From positions 1 through 15,997 of the forward strand of contig JAEUMX010000373.1 in assembly GCA_016791285.1 (NCBI GenBank): a stretch of 15,997 nt of DNA. Reading direction: 5' to 3'. A program made the position numbers and the translations under genes. The stretch is from Burkholderiales bacterium (lineage in GTDB: Bacteria > Pseudomonadota > Gammaproteobacteria > Burkholderiales > JAEUMW01). This document shows, in pieces, positions 8,301-15,032 of this stretch. Position 1 is the stretch's first letter. The number at the start of each line of letters is the position of its first letter. The notes beneath the pieces are model-generated. The model saw only the letters and a list, made by a program, of their open reading frames with translations, was not told where the DNA came from and ran no database searches.

Positions 8301-9171
8301 CCAATACATCGGCCAGGCGGATGTCGCCCGTCACTTGCTCGACCGCGCCGTCGAACACGTCCACCCAGGCGCGCAGCGCCCCCGTCCCGCGCGTCGGCAA
8401 CGCAGCCCAGGGCAGCCACTGCCGCCACAGAGCGAGATCGGTATAGGCGAGGTTCACGTACAGCACGCCGTCCCAGTTCGCCAGGCCCGACAGGCGATCG
8501 CCGCGCAGATCCCCGCGCACGTCGAGGGGCGAGGCGAGCCCCGCGGGCGGCACCGCCCGCAGCCCGAAGCGATGGCGCCGCCCGCGGCTGTCCAGACGAA
8601 AATCGACGCCGGTCAGTTGCAGCTCGGGCGCGGCCCGTTCCTCGTCTGCCCAAATCACCGTCGCACCGAGCACGATGATCTGCCGGTGCTTGAGCAGCCA
8701 GTCGCCGAAGCCGCCCTCACCCTCCCCACCCGCAAGCGGCAGCCCGGCGATCCAGAGCGCGCCGTGAGCAGTGCGTCGCAGGATGAGCGTCGGACGATCG
8801 ATTTTCAGGGCGTGGAAGACCGGCTGCCGCAGCAGGGCCGAGCGCCAGGACAGGGTCGCGTGAACCTCGTGCAAAGACAGGCCGGAGCGGCCTTGCGGAT
8901 CGGCGATGCGCAGATCGCTGAACGTCAGGTGCGGGCGCAGCCCGTCCCAGTTGGCATCGATCCGCCCGATCGTCACCGGCGCGCCGACGACCCGGCTCGC
9001 CATGGCTTCGATGTGGGGGCGATAGCGGTCGATCTCGGGCAGCAGGTAGTAGCGCAGGCCGAGCACGACAGCGGCGAAGCCCAGGCCGGCGACGAGGATC
9101 GCGAACGTGGTGAGCCGGTAGAGCCAGAGACCCCCGTGCTTCAACAAGTGTAGGCTACGAAGGAGTGGCAC
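5371..9171 (-). CDS. yhdP: YhdP family AsmA-like inter-membrane phospholipid transport protein
   Basis: YhdP, with TamB and YdbH, forms bridges that carry phospholipids from the inner to the outer membrane. The chosen product is 1266 residues, essentially the length of E. coli YhdP. It has a single N-terminal membrane helix at about residues 20-44 ending in the LRYYLLPEI motif seen in the family, then a long periplasmic part (DUF3971 and AsmA-like C-terminal regions) with repeated beta-strand segments, and a C-terminal YSVTGTWSDPQV signature. The start is uncertain. GTG 9171 is chosen because it keeps the short cytoplasmic lead MPLLRSLHLLKHGG and lies downstream of an AT-rich block likely to be the promoter; TTG 9147 or 9144 are alternatives, and GTG 9270 would run into glnE. 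It heads the likely operon yhdP-nit-tldD. Confidence 0.92.
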   Translation of the reverse strand: MPLLRSLHLLKHGGLWLYRLTTFAILVAGLGFAAVVLGLRYYLLPEIDRYRPHIEAMASRVVGAPVTIGRIDANWDGLRPHLTFSDLRIADPQGRSGLSLHEVHATLSWRSALLRQPVFHALKIDRPTLILRRTAHGALWIAGLPLAGGEGEGGFGDWLLKHRQIIVLGATVIWADEERAAPELQLTGVDFRLDSRGRRHRFGLRAVPPAGLASPLDVRGDLRGDRLSGLANWDGVLYVNLAYTDLALWRQWLPWAALPTRGTGALRAWVDVFDGAVEQVTGDIRLADVLARVEPQLPELVLQHVNGRVGWKHLPNGFELSSRALAFAMPEGTSPQPLDLSLRHVRPTASEPGRLDLRANALDLALLTALADRLPLEDEIRRELVAADARGLWRELNMTWTGPLERPTAFRVAGRFQDLGVRPGPVWPGIEGLDGSVDANEKGGGITLSTRELLLDAPTVFHVPLAFDSVDAHLTWAAAGNRMEVKATSFAFANRDLAGSLSGTYQHDANSAGVIDINAALARLDPQVIGRYLPLFIGGDTREWLDRALLGGRLTDARFKVKGDLDQFPWPGSKSGQFSVQARLDDVALQFDEDWPRIDGIKGALSFQGEGLEVVAQSASVMGVRLAKVRGVIKDLYHGRQRLDIGGEATGSTSDFLAFIEASPVAGMIGHFNREVRATGSGKLEVKLDVPLHAARDTRVAGSYLFEGNRLLFAGDVPPVDQVNARLEFTDAGVRMQNGNAVAIGGPALVNIDTQGGTVTIGVAGRADLDAFRRQGANHFWLQYLRGSAAWRGSIVLKQGLTDYSFESDLQGVGSTLPVPLAKSPAEVVPARFERRALGADADHLELTFGKEVTGAIERRRQAGELVPTRGVVALSVPVALPESGLAIIGTTREVNLSRWRSVIDQAPPGGASLPLSEVDVSVGVLQWVRRPFHELRLKSVLKNGVWQGKLNGQELAGDFTYVVRDNGKLTARLTQFTLLATDPYDRQADTTASPPPDALEQLPDLDIIADTFRLRDKELGRLEVVADLTGQDWRIDRINISNPESTLHMKGQWRSWLMQPSTDVQVDLEVADAGKLLKRLGYPEGIKGGQSKLTGHLEWRGRPQDLDLATLSGELKLETQKGQFVKLEPGIAKLLGVISLQSLPRRISLDFGDIFSSGLAFDGITATILIAKGVANTTDFVIRSPSASIAMTGDVDLAAETQNLRVRVVPYLGEGVALGATAIGGPIAGVAALALQKILRDPVGQIMAFEYSVTGTWSDPQVSKI

Positions 9172-9196
9172 TCGCGGGTTGCCGGGGAGAGTGGCG

Positions 9197-9211
9197 ATAG
9201 GATAGTAGAAT
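9197..9211. promoter_or_regulatory. Candidate shared promoter core between yhdP and glnE
   Basis: The roughly 46-nt gap between the two divergent starts contains one AT-rich block in otherwise GC-rich DNA. On the plus strand TAGAAT (9206-9211) is a 5/6 match to the -10 consensus, and on the minus strand TACTAT (9207-9202) is a 4/6 match. No good -35 elements are seen. The plus-strand box would put the transcription start at or next to the glnE GTG, suggesting a leaderless or nearly leaderless mRNA. Confidence 0.35.
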
Positions 9212-9217
9212 GGCGCG

Positions 9218-11986
9218 GTGTCGGATTCTACCGCGAACCCCTCCGTAGCCGCACTCGCTGCCTCGGGCACCGACGCGCCGGGCGCTGCCTGCGATCTGCT
9301 CGGAGCTGCCTGCCGCCATTCGCGCTACCTCACACGCCTGCTCGACGCCGAGCCGCAGCTCGCTTCGGCAGTCGATCTGACGCGCCCCTTCACGCGCGAG
9401 GCGATGTCGGCGTTCCTCGGTGCGCACGAGCTCGCCGACAGTGCCGCGCTCTTCGCGCGACTGCGTGCGCTGCGCAAGCGCGTGATGCTCGGCCTCATCG
9501 CCCGCGACCTGGGCGGTGCCGCCGACCTTGCCGAAGTCGTCGCGACCACCACCGCGCTCGCCGACGAAACGATCCGGTGCGCTGCGGCGCATGTCGCGCG
9601 CGGGCTCGAAGCCCGCCACGGACAGCCGATCGGCCATGAAACCGGCGCACCGCTCGATCTTATCGTCGTCGGTATGGGCAAGCTCGGCGGCTTGGAGTTG
9701 AACGCATCGTCCGACGTCGATCTCGTGTTCGTCTATCCGGAAGAAGGCGAAACGGAAGGTCCGGCGTCGATCAGCAACCACGAGTTCTTCACCCGTGTCG
9801 GCCGCGGCCTCATCGCCGCGCTGAACGACATGACGCCGGCAGGGTACGTGTTCCGCGTCGACATGCGACTGCGCCCTTATGGCGACAGCGGTCCGCTTGC
9901 AGTAGGCCTGCCCATGCTGGAGAACTACTTCATCTCCCAGGGCCGCGAGTGGGAACGCTACGCGTGGATCAAGGCGCGAGTCGTGTGTGGCAGTCGCGCC
10001 GACGAGCTCCACGAGGTCGTGCGGCCGTTTGTGTACCGCCGGCACCTGGACTTCAATGCCTTCGGCTCGATGCGGGACCTGCACAGTCAGATCCGCCAGG
10101 AGGTGCGCCGTCGCGATTTGGGCGACAACATCAAGCTCGGGCCGGGCGGTATCCGCGAGATCGAATTCCTCGCCCAGGCATTCCAGTTGATCCGCGGCGG
10201 TCAGGTCGCGGCGCTGCGCATCCGTCCGACACTCGCCGTGCTGGATGTACTCGCCGAACGGCATCTGCTCACTGCCGAATCGGTGCGGGAGCTCAAGGAT
10301 GCGTATGTGTTCCTGCGCAACCTCGAGCACCGGCTCCAGTATCTCGACGACCGCCAGACACAGACGCTCCCATCGGGCGAGACCGATCGCCAGCTCATCG
10401 CGCAATCGATGGGTCGTCCGGACTACGCGGTATTGCTCGAGACCCTGAACGCGCACCGCGAGCGGGTCACGCGGCACTTCGAGGACATCTTCGCCCATCA
10501 CGAGCCCGTACCCGGTGCGAACTCCTGGGCAGCGGTCTGGCACGGGACGATCGGCGAAGACGATGCGCAGGACCTCCTCGCTCGGCATGGGTTCGCAGAC
10601 CCCGCGGGTCTGTTGCGCCGACTGCGGACGCTACGCACGGGCGCCCGCTACAAGAGCCTCTCCGCCGCGGGCCAGGGGCGCGTCGATCGCCTGCTGCCGC
10701 AGCTCGTGGACGAGGCAACCCGGCACCCCGGACCCGGTGTGACGATCGAGCGGATGTTGAACCTTCTGGAGAGCATCGCAAAGCGCAGTGCCTATCTCTC
10801 GCTCCTGCTCGAGTATCCGCAGGCGATCGAGCGGCTGGCGCAGCTCGTCTCGGCGAGTCCCTGGGCAGCGGAGTACCTGGCGCGGCATCCCGTGCTCCTC
10901 GATGAGTTCCTCGACCCCCGGATTCTCCATGCGGCACCCAGCCGCGCGGTACTCGCCGCCGAGCTTCGCAGGCAGTTGGACGAGTCCGCCGGCGATACCG
11001 AGCGGCAGATGGAAGCGCTGCGCCACTTCAAGCAGGCACAGACAATCCACCTCGCCGCCCAGGATCTCGCAGGCACTCTGCCGCTGGAGACCCTGAGCGA
11101 TCATCTGAGCGACCTCGCGTGCGTGATCCTGGCCGAGGTGCTGCAGCTGGCCTGGGAGGGCCTCAGAACCCGTCACCGGCCGCAGCCGCAGTTCGCGATC
11201 ATCGGTTACGGCAAGCTCGGCGGCAAAGAGCTGGGCTATGCGACCGATCTCGACATCATCTTCCTCTACGACGACGATGCGCCAGAGGCGCCCGTGCAGT
11301 ACGCGCGCCTGGCGCAGCGGATCAATGGCTGGCTCACGACCATGACGCCCGGTGGCATCCTGTACGAGACCGATCTGCGACTGCGCCCCGACGGGGCGAG
11401 CGGGCTTCTCGTGAGCCCGTTCGCTGCGTTCGAGGACTATCAACGCAACAAGGCATGGCCCTGGGAGCACCAGGCCCTCACCCGTGCGCGATGCGCCGCC
11501 GGGGATGATGCGCTCGGCAAGCGCTTCGAGCAGCTGCGCATCGAAGTGCTGCGCACGCCGCGCGATCTGGAAGCGCTGCGGCGCGCTGTCTCGGCCATGC
11601 GTACGAAGATGCTCGAGGGACATCCCAATCGCAGCACGCGCTTCGACTTGAAGCACGATCGCGGCGGGCTGGTGGATGTCGAATTCATCGTGCAGTTCCT
11701 GGTGCTCGGCTACGCCAGCGCGCACGCAGAACTCACGGGCAACATCGGCAATCTCGCGCTGCTCAGACTCTCCGCACGGCTGGGGCTGATCCCGGAGCCG
11801 CTCGCGCTCGGTGCATTCGAAGCGTACCGGGAGTTCCGACGCCTGCAGCACATGCTGCGGCTGCAAGGCGAGAAGTACGCGCGCGTGCCGCGCGAGAGCG
11901 TTGCCGGCGCAGCAGAATCGGTGCTGGCGCTGTGGGACTGCGTTTTCGGTCCTGCTTCTACGCCGGGCGGCGTGCGAGCGGCGTGA
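9218..11986 (+). CDS. glnE: Bifunctional glutamine synthetase adenylyltransferase/deadenylyltransferase
   Basis: GlnE attaches AMP to glutamine synthetase when nitrogen is plentiful and removes it when nitrogen is scarce, under control of PII (GlnB) and glutamine. The 922-residue protein has both nucleotidyltransferase domains. The N-terminal adenylyl-removing domain carries GMGKLGGLELNASSDVDLVF at about 152-171, with Asp166 and Asp168 as metal ligands. The C-terminal adenylyl-transferase domain carries GYGKLGGKELGYATDLDIIF, with Asp677 and Asp679. Length is near E. coli GlnE (946). GTG 9218 is the only workable start, because an in-frame TAG lies five codons upstream; ATG 9210 is in another frame. 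No convincing ribosome binding site precedes it. It is divergent from yhdP and its last 29 nt overlap the end of the cyclase gene on the other strand. Confidence 0.96.
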   Translation: MSDSTANPSVAALAASGTDAPGAACDLLGAACRHSRYLTRLLDAEPQLASAVDLTRPFTREAMSAFLGAHELADSAALFARLRALRKRVMLGLIARDLGGAADLAEVVATTTALADETIRCAAAHVARGLEARHGQPIGHETGAPLDLIVVGMGKLGGLELNASSDVDLVFVYPEEGETEGPASISNHEFFTRVGRGLIAALNDMTPAGYVFRVDMRLRPYGDSGPLAVGLPMLENYFISQGREWERYAWIKARVVCGSRADELHEVVRPFVYRRHLDFNAFGSMRDLHSQIRQEVRRRDLGDNIKLGPGGIREIEFLAQAFQLIRGGQVAALRIRPTLAVLDVLAERHLLTAESVRELKDAYVFLRNLEHRLQYLDDRQTQTLPSGETDRQLIAQSMGRPDYAVLLETLNAHRERVTRHFEDIFAHHEPVPGANSWAAVWHGTIGEDDAQDLLARHGFADPAGLLRRLRTLRTGARYKSLSAAGQGRVDRLLPQLVDEATRHPGPGVTIERMLNLLESIAKRSAYLSLLLEYPQAIERLAQLVSASPWAAEYLARHPVLLDEFLDPRILHAAPSRAVLAAELRRQLDESAGDTERQMEALRHFKQAQTIHLAAQDLAGTLPLETLSDHLSDLACVILAEVLQLAWEGLRTRHRPQPQFAIIGYGKLGGKELGYATDLDIIFLYDDDAPEAPVQYARLAQRINGWLTTMTPGGILYETDLRLRPDGASGLLVSPFAAFEDYQRNKAWPWEHQALTRARCAAGDDALGKRFEQLRIEVLRTPRDLEALRRAVSAMRTKMLEGHPNRSTRFDLKHDRGGLVDVEFIVQFLVLGYASAHAELTGNIGNLALLRLSARLGLIPEPLALGAFEAYREFRRLQHMLRLQGEKYARVPRESVAGAAESVLALWDCVFGPASTPGGVRAA

Positions 11987-13301
11987 CGTTGGCGGGATAA
12001 CCCGTTGGCGCCAGGGGATCGTCGGCAAGCCGCGCCACCAAGCGGTAGACGGGAAGCGTCCCCTTGCCCTTGATGGGGAGCAATTGCGGCCCTTCGAAGC
12101 GGAAGCGACTCTTCAGCCGGCGGGCGGTGGTCTCGTCGACATTGATGTCGCCCGCCCCGGCTTCGGAAGAAAGCCGGCTCGCGACGTTGACGGTATCGCC
12201 CCAGAGGTCGTAGATGAACTTCCTCTTGCCGATCACGCCGGCCACCACCGGACCACTGGCGATACCGATGTGAATACCCGAGCGATCGCTCCCCAGCAGG
12301 GGGTGGCGCGCAACCGCATCGCGCGCATCCAGGGCCATTCCGAGGACCGCTTCGCTATAACCCGGGTCGTTGCCGATGACCCCGCCCGCGACCATGTAAG
12401 CGTCACCGATGGTCTTGATCTTTTCGAGGTGATGTTTCTCTGCCAGCGCATCGAAAGAGGAAAAGACTTCATTCAACAGGGTCACCACCTCGTTCGGCGG
12501 CAGTTCGTCGGAGAGCCGGGTGAAGTTCACGATGTCGGCGAACATCACCGTCGCGTCGGCGTAGCCGTCGGCGATCGTGCTCTGGTCGTCCTTCAGGCGA
12601 TCCGCGATCGGCGCCGGCAGAATGTTCAGGAGCAGCCGCTCCGACTTGTCGCGCTCCACCTGCAGCAGGTGGTGCTTGTCGTCGAGCTCGCTCTTCAGCC
12701 GCGACTTCTCGCGCACGAACATGCTCATGATGAGGTAGACGATGGACGACATGGCTGCGAAGTTGAGCGCGAAGAAGACCGCGATCGTGCGCAGCGGAAC
12801 GCCCGATTCGGCGCCGGACGAGAGATAGTAGTCGAAGAAGCCGGAGACTCCGGTCAGCACGAGGTACGCGAAAAACCACGGCATCGACTCGCGCGGCCCC
12901 TGGAAGACCATCACGCCCACCGGTGCGAGCAGCGCCCAGAGCATCACGCCGCTCGATGCGACGTAGCTGCCGATGCTCCACTGCATGACGAAGGGCACGA
13001 ACAGGAAGAGCGAGACCTGCGAGAAGCGGAAGAACGCGAAGTTGCGCGTCTTCAGGTAATGCACCAGGCTCACCGCCGAGATCACCTGATAACTCAGCGG
13101 GACCGCCACCGAGAACTTGATCCCCATCGCCCAGTAGATAAGCAGCCAGATCATCGCCGCGAAGGTCATGAGGCCACAGGCGAAGACGAGCAGCGTCTTG
13201 TTGAGCTTCTCCTCTTCGGTGTCGCTGTCGGAGATGATCTGTTCGGTCAGACCGGCGAAGATGCTGCCGCGGAACGGCTTGCGCTCCGGATCCGCGCCCA
13301 T
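11958..13301 (-). CDS. Six-helix membrane class III adenylate cyclase
   Basis: This enzyme should make cAMP from ATP at the inner membrane as a dimer. The chosen 447-residue product has six hydrophobic helices (about 36-60, 65-84, 90-110, 117-134, 140-160, 168-196), a short coiled-coil-like linker (about 197-232) and a cyclase domain (about 247-425). Metal ligands Asp256 (FADIVNFT) and Asp300 (IGDAYM), the ATP-selecting pair Lys296 and Asp365 (YDLWGD), and transition-state residues Asn372 and Arg376 (VNVASR) are all present, so an active adenylate rather than guanylate cyclase is expected. The layout and these numbers match M. tuberculosis Rv1625c as I remember it. ATG 13301 is preferred because codons between it and the next ATG (13370) include ATT, ATA and ACA, unlike the rest of the gene; 13370 remains possible. 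It is convergent with glnE and divergent from the protease. The ligand of the membrane domain is unknown. Confidence 0.9.
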   Translation of the reverse strand: MGADPERKPFRGSIFAGLTEQIISDSDTEEEKLNKTLLVFACGLMTFAAMIWLLIYWAMGIKFSVAVPLSYQVISAVSLVHYLKTRNFAFFRFSQVSLFLFVPFVMQWSIGSYVASSGVMLWALLAPVGVMVFQGPRESMPWFFAYLVLTGVSGFFDYYLSSGAESGVPLRTIAVFFALNFAAMSSIVYLIMSMFVREKSRLKSELDDKHHLLQVERDKSERLLLNILPAPIADRLKDDQSTIADGYADATVMFADIVNFTRLSDELPPNEVVTLLNEVFSSFDALAEKHHLEKIKTIGDAYMVAGGVIGNDPGYSEAVLGMALDARDAVARHPLLGSDRSGIHIGIASGPVVAGVIGKRKFIYDLWGDTVNVASRLSSEAGAGDINVDETTARRLKSRFRFEGPQLLPIKGKGTLPVYRLVARLADDPLAPTGYPANVTPLARRPA

Positions 13302-13546
13302 CGAAGCAGCGGCGACGGTGCGCGCCGGTGTCCCTATAATTCCAGCCTGCGGCCGTGAAGTACGTGCCATCGGTACGCTATGAAGACTCGGTGCGGTCGG
13401 AGGATCGGCGGGACTCATGCGACGCCGACCAGGCGCCGGATGCACGGACCGAAATCGCCGAGGGGGAGCTTAACTCCTTGACACGTAGGGCTGAAGCCTG
13501 GGCCTCCATCGTGCCGTCGCGCTGCTCCAGGTCGGATCCAGGTGCC
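13302..13546. promoter_or_regulatory. Divergent control region between cyclase and DegQ-like protease
   Basis: This stretch separates two divergent genes and has no supported product, although a protease-frame extension from GTG 13355 stays open. It contains a perfect TATAAT on the plus strand (13335-13340) without a matching -35. The same bases read TATAGG (13338-13333) on the minus strand, about 30 nt before the cyclase ATG 13301. A perfect TTGACA (13478-13483) has no matching -10 box at normal spacing. Confidence 0.45.
13465..13494 (+). promoter_or_regulatory. Possible sigma-E (RpoE/AlgU) type promoter for the protease
   Basis: GGAGCTT (13465-13471) matches the sigma-E -35 consensus GGAACTT at six of seven positions. 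GCTGA (13490-13494) matches the -10 TCTGA at four of five, but the spacer is 18 nt, about two longer than usual. The position, some 50 nt before the protease ATG, and the known sigma-E control of DegP/MucD-type genes make it worth noting. The long spacer keeps confidence low. Confidence 0.3.
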
Positions 13547-15001
13547 ATGTCGAAGCAAATTCTGCTCCCAGCACGTCCCTTTCGCATGCTGGCGTTCGTC
13601 GCCTTGCTGCTGCTCCTCGCCTGCGAAGGCAGCCCGCCCCCCGCGCCTCCAGACGCGCCGGTCGCGACGCGAACGGCATTGCCGCAGCAGTTGCCCGACT
13701 TCACGACGCTGGTCGCACGGCAGGGAGTGGCCGTGGTGAACGTCAGCACGACCCAGACCACGCCGTTCGGCGGCAGCGGCATACCCGGCGTGCCCGAAGA
13801 CCATCCGTTCAACGACTTCCTGCGGCGCGCACCGCCTCCGGAGCGGGACGATCCCACGAGCTCGCTCGGGTCGGGATTCATTCTGACCGAGGACGGCTAC
13901 ATCCTCACCAACGCCCACGTGCTCGACGACGCGGACGAAGTCACGGTCCGGCTCACCGACAAGCGTGAGTTCACGGCCCGTGTCATCGGCGCCGATGCAC
14001 GCACGGACGTCGCGCTGCTGAAGATCGAAGCCCGGGATCTGCCCACGGTGCGCATCGGCGACCCCGGCGCGCTGAAGGTGGGGGAGTGGGTGTTGGCGAT
14101 CGGTTCCCCGTTCGGCTTCGAGAACAGCGTCACGGCAGGCATCGTCAGCGCCGTCGGGAGAGCACTTCCGGACGAGAGCCTGGTACCGTTCATCCAGACC
14201 GATGTTGCCATCAACCCCGGCAATTCAGGCGGTCCGCTGTTCGACCTCCAGGGCGCGGTGGTCGGGATCAACTCGCAGATCTACAGCCGCACCGGCGGGT
14301 ACATGGGTCTTTCTTTCGCCATCCCCATCGACCTCGCGATCAGGGTGAGCGACGAACTGCGCGCACATGGAAAGGTGACGCGCGGCTGGCTCGGGGTTCA
14401 GATCCAGGACGTGACGCCCGAGCTCGCGGCCTCCTTCGGTCTCGCGGAGCCTGTTGGCGCTCTGGTGGCCGAGATCGAGAAGGGCAGTCCCGCCACCGCT
14501 GCGGGCATTCGGCCGGGCGATGTCATCACCGCATTCGGCGGCAAGGCGATCCGCGGCTCCGCAGAGCTGCCGCCTCTCGTCGCCGCCACCGCGCCCGGGA
14601 CCAAGGTGCCCGTCCAGCTCTGGCGCAAAGGGCAGAGCCGCGACGTGGATGTGGGCATCGAGCCGCTCGTCGATGAGCGATCCGAAGCACGACCGCGCGA
14701 GCAGCGCGTCCCACCGAACCGGCTCGGGCTCGTGTTGAGCGAGCTCGATGAAAGCGAACGGCGCGAGCTCGGCGTGGCATCGGGTCTTTTCGTCGAGAGC
14801 GCCGTCGGGGCCGCCGCCAAGGCCGGCATCCGCGACGGTGACGTGGTGGCGGCGGTCAACGACGAGGCGGTTTCGAGCCTGACGGGCTTCAACAGACTGC
14901 TCGCACAGCAGCCGCGCGACCGGGCGGTGGCGCTGCTCGTCCGCCGTGGCGACCGCGCGCTGTACGTGGCCGTGAAACCGGATTCGCTGCCGGGGGGTTG
15001 A
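13547..15001 (+). CDS. DegQ/MucD-type periplasmic serine endoprotease, probable lipoprotein
   Basis: HtrA-family proteases degrade or refold misfolded envelope proteins. The 484-residue product has a trypsin-like domain with triad His124 (TNAHVLD), Asp154 (RTDVALLKI) and Ser227 (NPGNSGGPL), followed by two PDZ domains at about 278-365 and 390-480. Two PDZ domains and overall length fit the DegP/DegQ/MucD group. The signal peptide is basic (K3, R10, R13), then LAFVALLLLLAC, with Cys26 followed by Glu-Gly and a Pro/Ala-rich linker. This resembles a lipobox (LLAC), although Leu at -2 is less usual, so membrane anchoring through Cys26 is probable but unproven. ATG 13547 is chosen because it starts directly at the signal peptide, with a weak AGG just upstream; the open frame back to GTG 13355 would bury the signal. 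It precedes the cbpA-like gene by 31 nt and probably shares its transcript. Confidence 0.93.
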   Translation: MSKQILLPARPFRMLAFVALLLLLACEGSPPPAPPDAPVATRTALPQQLPDFTTLVARQGVAVVNVSTTQTTPFGGSGIPGVPEDHPFNDFLRRAPPPERDDPTSSLGSGFILTEDGYILTNAHVLDDADEVTVRLTDKREFTARVIGADARTDVALLKIEARDLPTVRIGDPGALKVGEWVLAIGSPFGFENSVTAGIVSAVGRALPDESLVPFIQTDVAINPGNSGGPLFDLQGAVVGINSQIYSRTGGYMGLSFAIPIDLAIRVSDELRAHGKVTRGWLGVQIQDVTPELAASFGLAEPVGALVAEIEKGSPATAAGIRPGDVITAFGGKAIRGSAELPPLVAATAPGTKVPVQLWRKGQSRDVDVGIEPLVDERSEARPREQRVPPNRLGLVLSELDESERRELGVASGLFVESAVGAAAKAGIRDGDVVAAVNDEAVSSLTGFNRLLAQQPRDRAVALLVRRGDRALYVAVKPDSLPGG

Positions 15002-15020
15002 TCGCCGGCGGTCCACCCCC
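14993..15020 (+). repeat. Imperfect inverted repeat across the protease stop codon
   Basis: GGGGGT (14993-14998) pairs with ACCCCC (15015-15020), and inside it GATCGCC pairs with GGCGGTC (15000-15013) with one G-U pair and a T/C mismatch between the two stems. The resulting hairpin covers the protease stop codon and ends 12 nt before the next ATG. No U-run follows, so it is unlikely to be a classical terminator. It could modulate translation or readthrough into the J-domain gene. Confidence 0.5.
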
Positions 15021-15032
15021 AGTTAAGCGAAG

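Noticed and set aside
4963..9153. A 4.2-kb open frame on the plus strand, antisense to yhdP and the start of nit
   Set aside because: Its product is rich in Arg, His, Gln and Glu with no domain, and it mirrors yhdP codon bias. High G+C and strong third-position bias on the coding strand remove stops from the antisense frame. The yhdP frame has clear family motifs.
9172..9270. yhdP starting at GTG 9270
   Set aside because: It would overlap glnE by 53 nt and put the likely promoter block inside the coding region; the extra residues precede the usual short lead to the membrane helix.
11987..12010. Direct repeat GTTGGCG and small CGGG-ATAA-CCCG hairpin after glnE as a terminator
   Set aside because: The stem is only four base pairs and no T-run follows; the bases encode the conserved frame of the cyclase C-terminus.
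13478..13483. Perfect TTGACA as the -35 of a sigma-70 promoter for the protease
   Set aside because: At 16-18 bp downstream only GC-rich sequence is found (around 13500-13508), with no resemblance to TATAAT.
13355..13546. N-terminal 64-residue extension of the protease from GTG 13355
   Set aside because: It would place a charged, unstructured stretch before the signal peptide and prevent normal export. ATG 13547 gives a standard signal sequence.
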